NCBI RefSeq assembly: GCF_014212015.1
Contig: NZ_JACJVN010000058.1
Span: forward strand, 1 to 34,775
Length of the DNA stretch: 34,775 bases
Direction: 5' to 3'
From: Cohnella lubricantis
Lineage (GTDB): Bacteria > Bacillota > Bacilli > Paenibacillales > Paenibacillaceae
The notes beneath the pieces were generated by a model. It was not told the DNA's origin, did no database searches, and was given only the letters and a program-made list of their open reading frames with translations. Shown here in pieces: positions 15,349 through 23,525 of the stretch. Each line of letters begins with the position of its first letter. Position 1 is the first letter of the stretch. The position numbers and the translations under genes were made by a program.

Positions 15349-16287
15349 ATGAAATATCGGAGATTAGGCGGAAGCGGGCTGAAGGTCAGCGAGATCAGCT
15401 TGGGCAGCTGGCTTACATACGGCGGTTACGTGGAGCGCGAGAACGCGGTCAATTCGATTAAGACGGCTTATGACTTGGGCATTAACTTCTTCGACACGGC
15501 GAACGTCTATGAGCGAGGCGCGGCCGAAGTTGTCGTCGGTGAAGCGCTGAAGGCTTATCCGCGCGAATCGTACGTGCTCGCGACGAAGGCGTTCTGGCCG
15601 ATGGGCGACGGTCCGAACGACCGCGGCTTGTCGCGCAAGCATGTAACCGAGCAGGTGAATGCCAGCTTGAAGCGTCTCGGCCAAGATTACGTGGACATCT
15701 TCTACTGCCACCGCCATGACCCGGAGACGCCGCTGTATGAGACGCTGCGCGCGATCGACGATCTTATTCGTCAAGGCAAAGTGCTCTATGCCGGCGTGAG
15801 CGAGTGGCAAGCGTCGCAGATCGCGGAAGCGCTTGGCGTCGCCGACCGTTATCTGCTGGACCGCATCGTCGTCAACCAGCCGATCTACAACATGTTCAAT
15901 CGTTATATCGAGAAGGAAGTGATTCCGCTCAGCGAACGATCCGGCATCGGGCAAGTCGTCTTCTCCCCGCTCGCCCAAGGCTTGCTGACCGGCAAGTATA
16001 CGTCGGCTTCCAGCATCCCTCAAGACAGCCGAGCCGCGAAGCTGGAGAATATGCGCAAGGGCATCACCGACGAGAAGATCGCCAAGGTCAAGCAGCTCGA
16101 AGGCATCGCGACGGAGCTCGGCATCTCCGTCGGCAACCTGGCGCTCGCATGGGTGCTTCGCCAAGGCAATGTCGCTAGCGCGCTCGTCGGCGCCAGCCGG
16201 CCGGAGCAAGTGACCGAGAACGCCAAAGCCTCGGGCGTTGAACTCAACGAAGAGGTGCTGAACCGGATCGAAGAAATTCTGCAATAA
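15349..16287 (+). CDS. Aldo/keto reductase (KCNAB-like), divergent from HxlR
   Basis: A 312-residue aldo/keto reductase with tetrad D49 and Y54 in FFDTANVYERG, K80 in VLATKAFW and H121 in IFYCHRHD. WLTYGGYVERENAVNSIKTAY and VVFSPLAQGLLTGKY are characteristic of the voltage-gated potassium channel beta-subunit-like reductases. It uses NADPH and probably reduces aldehydes or ketones. The GAGGAGG ribosome site precedes the ATG. Its position opposite an HxlR-type sensor suggests induction by reactive electrophiles, as known for similar pairs in Bacillus, but this is inference. A strong terminator follows. Confidence 0.9.
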   Translation: MKYRRLGGSGLKVSEISLGSWLTYGGYVERENAVNSIKTAYDLGINFFDTANVYERGAAEVVVGEALKAYPRESYVLATKAFWPMGDGPNDRGLSRKHVTEQVNASLKRLGQDYVDIFYCHRHDPETPLYETLRAIDDLIRQGKVLYAGVSEWQASQIAEALGVADRYLLDRIVVNQPIYNMFNRYIEKEVIPLSERSGIGQVVFSPLAQGLLTGKYTSASSIPQDSRAAKLENMRKGITDEKIAKVKQLEGIATELGISVGNLALAWVLRQGNVASALVGASRPEQVTENAKASGVELNEEVLNRIEEILQ

Positions 16288-16299
16288 GGGAGCTCGCCA

Positions 16300-16337
16300 A
16301 AGCCGCCTGGAAGCGTATTGCTTCTAGGCGGCTTCTT
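16300..16337 (+). terminator. Terminator after the aldo/keto reductase
   Basis: Arms of 15 bp (AAGCCGCCTGGAAGC, 16300-16314, with 16320-16334) match at 14 positions, with a GTATT loop and a CTT tail. Confidence 0.75.
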
Positions 16338-16386
16338 GCATTGGGACCATCGAATTGCGGATGAAGTCATGATTTGGCCGTTGGTA

Positions 16387-16395
16387 TGGTATGAT
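16387..16395 (+). promoter_or_regulatory. Extended -10 promoter for the serine hydrolase gene
   Basis: TGGTATGAT is a TG-N extended -10 element about 52 bp before the start. The -35 is weak. Confidence 0.4.
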
Positions 16396-16447
16396 ACACA
16401 ATAATTCGTGAACGGGACGACATCCAAGACTGGTTGAGGAGATGCGC

Positions 16448-17404
16448 ATGAATTGGAACTCGCTTGACGCGTCCATCGCGCCGCTGGACTTGCGAAGCTG
16501 CCTGATTAGCCGGCATGGCCGGATGGAATATGAGCATTACCGCAATCAGCGCACGGCAACAGACATCGCCAAGATCAACTCCTGTACGAAAAGCGTTCTG
16601 TCCGCGCTGATCTGCATCGCCATGGACCTTGGGCTAGTACCGGAAGCGGAGACGGCGGCCGCCGACTTTTTCCCGAAGCTCGCTTCTGATCCGGATCCCC
16701 GCAAGCGGGACATCACGCTGGAGCATCTGCTGACGATGTCGGCCGGCTTCGAATGGACGGAATTCGGCGGACGCAACTCGTTCCCGCGCATGACGCGATC
16801 GCCTCACTGGGTGGACTTCGTCCTGGAGCAGCCGCTTGCCTATGCTCCCGGGACGCGCATGGAATATAACTCCGGCATCTCGCAGATGTTGTCAACCCTG
16901 CTGACGGAAGCGACGGGCATGCCGACCGCGCGCTTCGCGGAGACGAAGCTGTTCGGCCCTCTCGGCATCGAAGCTTATGAATGGGAGACCGACCCGCAAG
17001 GCGTTCATGCCGGCGGCTTCGGGCTGCGTATGCGTCCGCTCGATCTGCTCAAGTTCGGACAATTGTATCTGCAACGGGGCCAATGGGATGGTCGCCAGCT
17101 CATCTCCCCCGAGAGGGTCGAGCGCTCCTTGCGCCCTGCCCTGCCTTCAGACAGCCATCGGCAAGGCTCTTACGGCTGGCATTGGTGGTCGGATAGCTAT
17201 GCCGGCGATGCGGCGCCGGACAGAGCCTCTCTCGCGCTGCCGTATTCCTTCGCCCGCGGCTATGGCGGCCAATACGTCTACGTCGTGCCGGATGCGGAAG
17301 CCGTTGTTGTGCTTACTGCGGATCAGGGGAAGAAGAAGCAGCAACCCGTCGATGTGTTCCGCGAACATATAGCCCCTCAGCTGGCGCAAATGTCGATCAT
17401 GTAG
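16448..17404 (+). CDS. Serine hydrolase, class C beta-lactamase/esterase family
   Basis: A 318-residue protein of the beta-lactamase class C-related family (PF00144 type). The nucleophile motif SCTK (S45-K48) lies in KINSCTKSVLSALI, the second motif is YNSG in MEYNSGISQML, and HLLTMSAGFEWTE and RPLDLLKFGQLYLQRGQWDGRQLISPE are family landmarks. The third motif may be the HAGGFGLRM region. No signal peptide is visible, so it is probably cytoplasmic and an esterase or peptidase rather than a drug-resistance enzyme. The ATG at 16448 is preferred over 16442 because GAGGAG would otherwise touch the start. Confidence 0.88.
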   Translation: MNWNSLDASIAPLDLRSCLISRHGRMEYEHYRNQRTATDIAKINSCTKSVLSALICIAMDLGLVPEAETAAADFFPKLASDPDPRKRDITLEHLLTMSAGFEWTEFGGRNSFPRMTRSPHWVDFVLEQPLAYAPGTRMEYNSGISQMLSTLLTEATGMPTARFAETKLFGPLGIEAYEWETDPQGVHAGGFGLRMRPLDLLKFGQLYLQRGQWDGRQLISPERVERSLRPALPSDSHRQGSYGWHWWSDSYAGDAAPDRASLALPYSFARGYGGQYVYVVPDAEAVVVLTADQGKKKQQPVDVFREHIAPQLAQMSIM

Positions 17405-17421
17405 AGGCTGCCCGATTATGA

Positions 17422-17457
17422 CAAGAGCCGCCTTCCCTGTGAGGGAAGCGGCTCTTG
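17422..17457. terminator. Hairpin between the convergent serine hydrolase and TusA-like genes
   Basis: CAAGAGCCGC-TTCCC arms pair with GGGAAGCGGCTCTTG, with a one-base bulge and a TGTGA loop. There is no long T-run on either side, so it probably works as a weak bidirectional terminator. Confidence 0.6.
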
Positions 17458-17470
17458 CGTCCGATGCTAG

Positions 17471-17695
17471 TTATTTTTTCTGAATCGTAATCGTCCAAGA
17501 AGCGTCGTCGAGCTGTTCGTAATTCGTAACGATGTGGCCGGCTTCAGCCGCCCATCGCGGAAGGCTCTCGGTAGCTTGCGTGCAATCGAAGTCAATGACC
17601 AGCTCGTCGCCGCTCGGAAGCTCATCCATCGCTTTCTGCGCTTCGATAAGCGGGAACGGGCAGACCATGCCAAGTGTAGGAAGTTTATGCTTCAT
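17471..17695 (-). CDS. TusA/YeeD-family sulfur carrier protein
   Basis: A 74-residue protein with LGMVCPFPLIEAQKAMDEL, where C12 in the CPxP motif is the sulfur-carrying cysteine of the TusA/SirA fold. ELVIDFDCTQATESLPRWAAEAGH is the usual second half. It follows a YeeE/YedE transporter gene by 15 bp, the arrangement of the thiosulfate uptake pair TsuA/TsuB (YeeE/YeeD). It probably accepts or processes sulfur delivered by the transporter. The start is preceded by AAGGAGG. Confidence 0.9.
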   Translation of the reverse strand: MKHKLPTLGMVCPFPLIEAQKAMDELPSGDELVIDFDCTQATESLPRWAAEAGHIVTNYEQLDDASWTITIQKK

Positions 17696-17710
17696 GAATA
17701 TACTGCCTCC

Positions 17711-18787
17711 TTAAGCTGTAGTTGCTTGTAAAGTTGCGGCGCGTTGCTTCGCAGCTCTGGCGCGCGGACGCACGAACATGAAGTACGACGCTGTCCATGT
17801 GCCGAGAATCATGAACGCGAGCGCGATCCAGCCCTGCCAAGTCATCATGGCCGTCTGAACGAGACCGTTGCCGATCGTGCAGCCGCCGGCCCAGCTGGCG
17901 CCGAAGCCCATCAGAATGCCGCCGAAGAAGCTCGATACGGCCGTCTTCGCGTCCGGCACGCGGAAGCGGAACTCGCGGCTTGCCTTCGCGGCGATGAACG
18001 AACCGAGCAGAATGCCGAGGACGAGGAACACGCCCCAGTTGATATACTTGCTGTCGTCGCCGGTCACGAGATACTGCAGCACGTTCGCCGATGGCGTCGT
18101 AATGCCCAGACCCGAATTGCGTCCTGTCGCTTCGCTCAGCGGCCAAGCGAGGATCGCGATCAAGCCGACCAGAATCGCCGTGAAGAACGGATGCCAGCGC
18201 TTCTCGAACAGCAGGTGCGCGAGTCCTTGGCGCTTTGGCGGCAAGGAAGGAATTTTCACCTTCGGCTTGCGCAGCGTACGGATGACGAAGAACAGCGTAA
18301 TGACGACTAGCAGCGCGATGAACAGCCAGACGTTAAGGCCGAATGTATCCGGAATCGAGTTGTTCGTCACAGCCGTGTCCTTCAAGCTGCTGTTCACCGG
18401 CTTAAGCGCGCCCGTCTTCATGACGGCGCTCATCAGCATGTAGCCGGCAAGCGCGATCCAGCTGCCGATCAAGCCTTCGCCCGCGCGGTACCAGGTGCCC
18501 GTAGCGCAGCCGCCGGCCAGCACGATGCCGATGCCGAAGACGTAAGCGCCGATGATGGTGGCTACCCAAGGGATCTGGCCGGCGCTGTACTCGATGACGC
18601 CGGTCTCGATTAACGCATAGACGCCGACGCTCTGAATCGCGATCGCGATGAGCAGCGCATACAGCATGCGGTTATCCTTCGCGATGTACATGTCGCGGAA
18701 TCCGCCGGTTAAGCAGAAGCGTCCGCGCTGAATGACAAAACCGAGCAAAGCTCCGCAAAGCAAGCCGGTTAGAATCATCTGTGTCAA
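17711..18787 (-). CDS. YeeE/YedE (TsuA-like) thiosulfate transporter
   Basis: A 358-residue membrane protein with nine or more hydrophobic segments and an internal duplication. Conserved cysteines lie in RGRFCLTGGF (C25), LAGGCATGTW (C94) and WAGGCTIGNG (C303). These correspond to the cysteines that pass thiosulfate through TsuA by transient S-H...S contacts. Paired with the downstream TusA-like gene, it most likely imports thiosulfate as a sulfur source. GAGGAGG lies upstream, about 17 bases from the chosen ATG. A TTG codon close to that site (complement of 18787) is the start used here and gives the usual TQMILTGLL beginning. Confidence 0.9.
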   Translation of the reverse strand: MTQMILTGLLCGALLGFVIQRGRFCLTGGFRDMYIAKDNRMLYALLIAIAIQSVGVYALIETGVIEYSAGQIPWVATIIGAYVFGIGIVLAGGCATGTWYRAGEGLIGSWIALAGYMLMSAVMKTGALKPVNSSLKDTAVTNNSIPDTFGLNVWLFIALLVVITLFFVIRTLRKPKVKIPSLPPKRQGLAHLLFEKRWHPFFTAILVGLIAILAWPLSEATGRNSGLGITTPSANVLQYLVTGDDSKYINWGVFLVLGILLGSFIAAKASREFRFRVPDAKTAVSSFFGGILMGFGASWAGGCTIGNGLVQTAMMTWQGWIALAFMILGTWTASYFMFVRPRARAAKQRAATLQATTA

Positions 18788-18821
18788 AGTAATTGACCTC
18801 CTCGAAGATTATATCCTAGTA

Positions 18822-18870
18822 ATTCAATGTGATAAAAGTATATTAGCATGTTTTCGGCAGAATTCAATGT
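18822..18870. repeat. Direct repeat AATTCAATGT upstream of the thiosulfate transporter
   Basis: Identical 10-bp copies at 18822-18831 and 18861-18870 are 39 bp apart, about four helical turns, in the short AT-rich promoter region. This is a candidate site for a sulfur-status regulator. The regulator is not identified. Confidence 0.4.
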
Positions 18871-18886
18871 TATATTTTTCCACGTC

Positions 18887-18920
18887 AAAAAAAGAGAACC
18901 CTCATCATGATGGATTCTCT
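18887..18920 (-). terminator. Intrinsic terminator of the 18979-19845 aldo/keto reductase
   Basis: On the minus strand AGAGAATCC and GGGTTCTCT arms enclose an ATCATGATGA centre and are followed by a run of seven Ts. Confidence 0.85.
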
Positions 18921-18978
18921 TCCCTTGCGTATGGACACTTGAGTATGGACGCGATTGGATGCTTAAAGGATCAGCGAA

Positions 18979-19845
18979 TCAGGATATCGCGGACAGCGCC
19001 GCGAAGTCTTCCTCGCTTAATTCGATCGAAGCGCCGGCGATGTTCTCCTCCAGATGCACGACGCTTGACGTTCCCGGAATCGGCAGCATCGCCGGCGAAC
19101 GCTTGAGCAGCCAAGCGAGCGCCAACTGGGACGGCTTCGCGCCGTGCTTCTTGGCGAGCGAGTCGAGCGGTCCGCCCTCCTTCGCCAGTCCGCCGGTTGC
19201 GAGCGGGAACCACGGGATGAACGCGACACCGTTCGCTTCGGCGTAGTTAAGCACCTCTTCCGACTTCCGGTTAACCAAGTTGTACAGGTTCTGCACCGAG
19301 ACGATCTTCGCGATGCCGGACGCTTCCTTCAGCTGTTCGGCCGTTACTTCGCTTAAGCCGATGTGCCGGATCTTGCCTTCCTTCTGAAGAAGCGCGAGTT
19401 CGCCGATCTGCTCAGCGAGCGGCACCTTCGGGTCGATGCGGTGCAATTGAAGCAAGTCAATGCGCTCGACGCCTAGATGGCGAAGGTTCAGTTCGGTCTG
19501 CTGGCGCAAATATTCCGGACGGCCGACCGGACGCCAGTCGTCTGGGCCGGCACGGGTCAGGCCAACCTTCGTGGCGATGACAAGACCGGCCGGGTACGGG
19601 TGCAGCGCCTTGCGGATGAGGCGGTCAGCGACGAACGGGCCGTACGAATCGGCCGTATCGATGAAGTTGACGCCGAGCTCCACCGCGCGGCGAAGCACGC
19701 GGACAGCTTCGTCCGGGTCGCGGGGGTCGCCCCAGACACCCTTGCCGGTTAATTGCATAGCGCCGTAACCGAGCCGATTGACGTTGAGATCCCCGCCGAC
19801 AGCGTATGTACCGGCTGCGGAAGCGTTAACGGAAGGATTGGACAT
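18979..19845 (-). CDS. Aldo/keto reductase (YdbC/pyridoxal reductase-like group)
   Basis: A 288-residue aldo/keto reductase, shorter than the other two in the window. The tetrad is D63 and Y68 in [11 protein letters not shown]93 in VIATKVGL and H135 in [48 protein letters not shown] is typical of the plant/bacterial pyridoxal reductase-like branch. The substrate is unknown. The chosen ATG has AGGAGG eleven bases upstream. Another ATG closer to it is out of frame. An AGTAAC inverted repeat lies in its promoter region. Confidence 0.88.
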   Translation of the reverse strand: MSNPSVNASAAGTYAVGGDLNVNRLGYGAMQLTGKGVWGDPRDPDEAVRVLRRAVELGVNFIDTADSYGPFVADRLIRKALHPYPAGLVIATKVGLTRAGPDDWRPVGRPEYLRQQTELNLRHLGVERIDLLQLHRIDPKVPLAEQIGELALLQKEGKIRHIGLSEVTAEQLKEASGIAKIVSVQNLYNLVNRKSEEVLNYAEANGVAFIPWFPLATGGLAKEGGPLDSLAKKHGAKPSQLALAWLLKRSPAMLPIPGTSSVVHLEENIAGASIELSEEDFAALSAIS

Positions 19846-19876
19846 TGGACATCAAGCCTCCTACTATATCTAGGTT

Positions 19877-19895
19877 AGTAACCTTACTTGTTACT
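19877..19895. promoter_or_regulatory. Inverted repeat AGTAAC-N7-GTTACT, candidate operator
   Basis: Six-base arms separated by seven bases lie about 30 bp upstream of the aldo/keto reductase start. The spacing and AGTAA/TTACT sequence resemble operators of HxlR- or MarR-type regulators. Confidence 0.45.
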
Positions 19896-19991
19896 GCCGT
19901 TAGTGTACTACAACGAAAATGCTGCCGCAAATGAGCGGACAACATACAGGATCTATCGAGAAGCGGGAATAAAATGTAATCCGAAATGATT

Positions 19992-20019
19992 GGAAACCGT
20001 ATTGTGCTACTCTGTAATC
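19992..20019 (+). promoter_or_regulatory. Possible ECF-type promoter of the sigma factor gene
   Basis: GGAAACC at 19992-19998 resembles an ECF -35 element, with GTAATC as a possible -10 fifteen bases later. Autoregulation is usual for ECF factors, but the -10 match is poor. The rest of 19896-20065 shows nothing else. Confidence 0.3.
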
Positions 20020-20079
20020 GAAGCTGCCGGTATTTTCGGAGATGCGTAAGGAAGTATCGCCCGTCAAAAGGAGGCCAAA

Positions 20080-21033
20080 ATGAACGGAACCGCTATAGAG
20101 CTGCAGTTATTTGAGAACTTAAAGCCTGAGTTAACATCATTCTGTTATCGAATGCTAGGATCCATCGATGACGCTGACGATGCTGTTCAAGAAACCTATA
20201 TTTGTGTTTGGCAAAATTGGCATTCCTTCAGGCAGGATTCCTCATTCAAGACATGGGTTTATCGTATTGCATCCAACTTATGCCTGGACAAGCTAAGGCA
20301 AACCAAACGCCGTATGCGTCCCGTTGACCTATCCGACTCGGCTGTATCCAGCGCCGAGCTCCGCGAGCTTCCTGACTCCGCTTGGATATGGCCAGCCCCT
20401 GAATTCTCGGAGAATCCGGAAGCTATTATCATTCGCAAAGATACCCTTAAACTTTGTTTTATTGCACTCTTACAGCTTTTACCACCCCGCCAACGTGCGA
20501 TTCTTATTCTGAAGGATGTATTCGAATGGTCCTCCAAACAAATCGCAGAGACTTTAGGAACCTCGCCGGCAGCGGTTAACAGCGCTCTGCAGAGAGCCAG
20601 AGAAACGATGGATCGAGCGAAGCTTCATTCTAACGAGTTGAGCATGATGGATGTCGAACCTGATCGCGAGCTGCTATCACGGTATGTGGAAGCCTTTGAA
20701 CAATTTGATATCCAAGCGCTGGTAGCGTTGTTTCATGAGGAGGGCCGTCTGTCAATGCCGCCTTTCGCCATGTGGGTACGCGGACGAGTCGATTTGTCCA
20801 AGTTTTTTGCGCTTACACGCTGGCATTGTGAGGGATCCCGGTTTTTGCCGATTACGGCGAATGGGGGTTATCCTGCTCTCGCGCAGTATGTGCCAAGCGG
20901 CGAAGGCTCCTGCTTGGTACCCTGGGGTATTCACATGATTGAGATAAAGGACAAGCAAATATACCATGTGCAGAACTTCATTAATACCAATTTATTTGCG
21001 AGATTTGGGCTTCCCGCACAAATACACCGATGA
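20080..21033 (+). CDS. ECF sigma factor with C-terminal SnoaL-like domain
   Basis: The 317-residue protein has sigma region 2 at about 10-75 (LTSFCYRMLGSIDDADDAVQETYICVWQNWHSFRQDSSFKTWVYRIASNLCLDKLRQ) and region 4 at about 125-175 (LPPRQRAILILKDVFEWSSKQIAETLGTSPAAVNSALQRARETM). A SnoaL/NTF2-like C-terminal domain follows (about 190-310). This layout is that of the SigJ/TIGR02960-type factors, in which the C-terminal extension replaces a separate anti-sigma. The signal is unknown. AAAAGGAGG precedes the start. The gene is visibly lower in GC than its neighbours, as is the DHFR-like gene 74 bp downstream. Confidence 0.9.
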   Translation: MNGTAIELQLFENLKPELTSFCYRMLGSIDDADDAVQETYICVWQNWHSFRQDSSFKTWVYRIASNLCLDKLRQTKRRMRPVDLSDSAVSSAELRELPDSAWIWPAPEFSENPEAIIIRKDTLKLCFIALLQLLPPRQRAILILKDVFEWSSKQIAETLGTSPAAVNSALQRARETMDRAKLHSNELSMMDVEPDRELLSRYVEAFEQFDIQALVALFHEEGRLSMPPFAMWVRGRVDLSKFFALTRWHCEGSRFLPITANGGYPALAQYVPSGEGSCLVPWGIHMIEIKDKQIYHVQNFINTNLFARFGLPAQIHR

Positions 21034-21107
21034 ATATCGCAATCTAATTACGTCTACATAAGTGAGAAACTAATTACTTTTATCAGGGGTAGAAAGGATG
21101 ACCGTTC

Positions 21108-21695
21108 ATGCGTAAAATCACTCTATTCATTCACAGTACTCTTAATGGAGTTGTCACTGGCGATCCAAGCGAGGACAAGACCAACTGGTCGGTCTGGAGA
21201 AATAGCGCCGGCATTGAGGAAGGGTCTCAGTATCTATTACAACTGTTCGAGACAGCCGATACCATCTTGCTTGGCCGCGGAACCTACGAAGACCTCTCTA
21301 GAAAGTGGCCGAATACTCGTGGTTCAAGTCTGGGAGATAAGATCAACAAAGCCCACAAACTCGTTGTAACAAGCGCCAGCCCGCACGAAGATCTAAAATG
21401 GGGAGAATTTGAAGCTCCAAAACAATTGACCGGCAATAATATAGAAGAGCAAATTAAGGACCTCAAAAAGGGCGACGGCGGCGACATGGTTATCTTCGGC
21501 AGTCCAACGCTCGTGCGATCGCTAGCAAACGCGAATCTGATTGACGAATATCAGATCGTCATGCACCCGGTCGCAGTCAACGTAGGCGAGCATTTGTTTG
21601 ACAATCTTGAAGAACGGAAGGATTTCCATCTTGTGGACGTCAAACCGCTTAAGGTGAGTTCCCTATTGGCAACCTACAGACACGCTGAAGCTTGA
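21108..21695 (+). CDS. Dihydrofolate reductase family protein (RibD C-terminal-like)
   Basis: A 195-residue protein of the RibD_C/YwjB-like dihydrofolate reductase superfamily. MRKITLFIHSTLNGVVTGD at the start, ILLGRGTYEDLSRKWP in the middle and VIFGSPTLVRSLANANLIDEYQIVMHPVAVNVGEHLF near the end are typical NADPH-binding and core segments. True folate reduction is unlikely, and many members have unknown substrates. It lies after the sigma factor gene, 74 bp apart, and shares its lower GC content. It is probably a target or partner of that sigma factor, which is a common pairing. Confidence 0.82.
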   Translation: MRKITLFIHSTLNGVVTGDPSEDKTNWSVWRNSAGIEEGSQYLLQLFETADTILLGRGTYEDLSRKWPNTRGSSLGDKINKAHKLVVTSASPHEDLKWGEFEAPKQLTGNNIEEQIKDLKKGDGGDMVIFGSPTLVRSLANANLIDEYQIVMHPVAVNVGEHLFDNLEERKDFHLVDVKPLKVSSLLATYRHAEA

Positions 21696-21758
21696 GTCCC
21701 GTATCGTCTATGACGCATCAAGAGGAAGCCAGTCTGCTAATTCGTGAAGATCATATAA

Positions 21759-23192
21759 CTACTGAATATCTCCAGCTTCCGTTCTTGGCCAATCGCCGAC
21801 GAATTCGGGTTCGTCGTAAGCTAGAAAGCTGCCGAGAATGTGTTCGCGATCGTCCAGGAACAGCTGATCCGCGATCGCCGATACGAGCTTGGGAATAGCG
21901 AACCGCATCCCCGACAGCGCGGAAGCGGACAAGCCGCAGCTGATCAGCGCCGAATAATTGAACGAGAACAAACCATGCAACTGCCGTTCTCCCTCTTCGT
22001 CGCGGCTCGTGAAGGCGAAGCCGGGACTGAGATAAGGATGAGCGTCCAACAGCGGGTTGGCGAGTTCTTCCGGGGCCTGATAGACGTCTGCCCATCGCGC
22101 AATGTGCGACTCCACCAGCTTCAGCTCCGGACGAAGCGCCGGATCGGTTAACAAGCCGGTGCTGCTGATGAGGAAGTCGAAAAGGTATTTGCCCTGCGGT
22201 GTCGTAACAACCGCGCCCTCTTCCACCGCCTCCACATCAAGCCATGGCGCGCCGAGATGGAGACGGAAGCCGGGCCACGCAGAGGCTCGGGTGAACGTAT
22301 CGTTGGTCGGCGGCTGGTTATGTTTGAAGAAGTAGGCCATCGCCTCGTACTTCTCCGCATCGGACAGCGCCGCGTAGCGTTCGATCATGCCGGAGCTCTC
22401 CATCTGACGGATCGGGTTGATACGCGGCAGCTCTCGGCGCCGGACGAACACGTGCGCTTCCGCCACGCCTTGCGTGAGCGCATAGTTGGCGTTGTCGAAG
22501 GCAGAGGCTCCGCCGCCTAGGATGGCGACTTTGCGACCTTTGAGAGGCTTGAAGTCAATCATCTGTGATGTGTGCGCGTACAAGGTGTTCGGCAGACGGT
22601 CGGCGATCAGCGGCGGGACATGCCACTCGCCCCCTCCTTGAATCCCGGTGGCGAGAACGACTTTGCGCGCGAGAACCGTCTCGGACGGAGCTCCGGCACC
22701 CTCCAGATGGAGGCGGTGAATTCTCTGATTCATCGGCTCGATTAGCTTCAGCTTGGTCTCATTAACGACCGGCAGATACAGAACCTCCCGATACCAGCGC
22801 AGATAATCCATCCAGTCGCCGCGAGGGATCTTGTCGATCGCCTCCCAACCCTGCAGGCCGTACTGCGCTTCCCACCACGAACGGAACGTCAAGGAAGGAA
22901 TGCCGAGGTCGATGGAAGTGAGATGCTTCGGCGTCCGCAGCGTCGCCATCCGGGCGTATGTCTCCCACGGACCTTCTAGCCCTTGCGGATTCTCGTCGAT
23001 GACCAGTATGTTCGACACGCGCTCACGCAGGAGACCGAAGGCGATGCCGAGCCCGCTCTGCCCGCCGCCGATGACCGCGACGTCATATACGTGCCCCTCT
23101 TCATGCTGCAGCGGCCGTACCCAGTTCGGGCCTCCGAAGGCCAAATACTTAAGATCCGTCTTCACTCGTTCGTTCAGCGCTTGCAAGCTCAT
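21759..23192 (-). CDS. FAD/NAD(P)-binding oxidoreductase, flavin monooxygenase-like
   Basis: A 477-residue flavoprotein with two dinucleotide-binding motifs: VYDVAVIGGGQSGLGIAFGLL near the N-terminus (FAD) and GRKVAILGGGASAFDNANYAL near residue 215 (NADPH). WETYARMATLRTPKHLTSIDLGIPSLTF between them is a hallmark of a group of putative flavin-dependent monooxygenases or lysine/ornithine hydroxylase-like enzymes. The substrate is unknown. The ATG at 23192 is preferred because GGGAG lies eight bases upstream. The GTG at 23201 would sit on that site. It is convergent with the DHFR-like gene, and a palindromic operator candidate lies upstream. Confidence 0.85.
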   Translation of the reverse strand: MSLQALNERVKTDLKYLAFGGPNWVRPLQHEEGHVYDVAVIGGGQSGLGIAFGLLRERVSNILVIDENPQGLEGPWETYARMATLRTPKHLTSIDLGIPSLTFRSWWEAQYGLQGWEAIDKIPRGDWMDYLRWYREVLYLPVVNETKLKLIEPMNQRIHRLHLEGAGAPSETVLARKVVLATGIQGGGEWHVPPLIADRLPNTLYAHTSQMIDFKPLKGRKVAILGGGASAFDNANYALTQGVAEAHVFVRRRELPRINPIRQMESSGMIERYAALSDAEKYEAMAYFFKHNQPPTNDTFTRASAWPGFRLHLGAPWLDVEAVEEGAVVTTPQGKYLFDFLISSTGLLTDPALRPELKLVESHIARWADVYQAPEELANPLLDAHPYLSPGFAFTSRDEEGERQLHGLFSFNYSALISCGLSASALSGMRFAIPKLVSAIADQLFLDDREHILGSFLAYDEPEFVGDWPRTEAGDIQ

Positions 23193-23284
23193 GGCTGTCA
23201 CTCCCTCTCACAATTCCAATGACGGGACAAGATTAAGTCAAGAAGTCTAACGCAGTGTTGTTGCGAAAGTGAAAGTTGATCGAC

Positions 23285-23303
23285 ATGTAATGTTATATTA
23301 CAT
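23285..23303. promoter_or_regulatory. Palindrome ATGTAAT-GTTAT-ATTACAT, candidate operator
   Basis: Perfect 7-bp arms with a 5-bp centre lie in an AT-rich island about 95 bp upstream of the flavoprotein gene. The sequence is typical of a repressor site. I see no gene in 23304-23470. Confidence 0.5.
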
Positions 23304-23475
23304 AATATTAACTTCTTTTTCCCGGTATCGAAAGGTGTGAATAGCCGGATTGTCAGGACGCCGAATATCGGTTATTGAAATTGTTCATGGTGACGAGTAC
23401 GGCGCGGGCGTAGCTCGGGTTGGGGGTCTATTCTCTGCGGGCACAGGCGGTTGAGGTATGAGTAGCGCCGTTAAG

Positions 23476-23517
23476 ACAAACAATCCCTCGCACCGACATG
23501 TGCGAGGGATTGTTTGT
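23476..23517 (-). terminator. Terminator of the ten-gene cell-wall salvage operon
   Basis: A perfect 17-bp inverted repeat (23476-23492 with 23501-23517) with an 8-base loop lies nine bases after the last stop codon of the operon. On the minus strand the 3' arm ends GATTGTTTGT. Confidence 0.85.
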
Positions 23518-23525
23518 TCATCTTA

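Noticed and set aside
16448..17404. True class C beta-lactamase resistance enzyme
   Set aside because: There is no signal peptide and the motifs fit the wider serine hydrolase family, so drug resistance is not supported.
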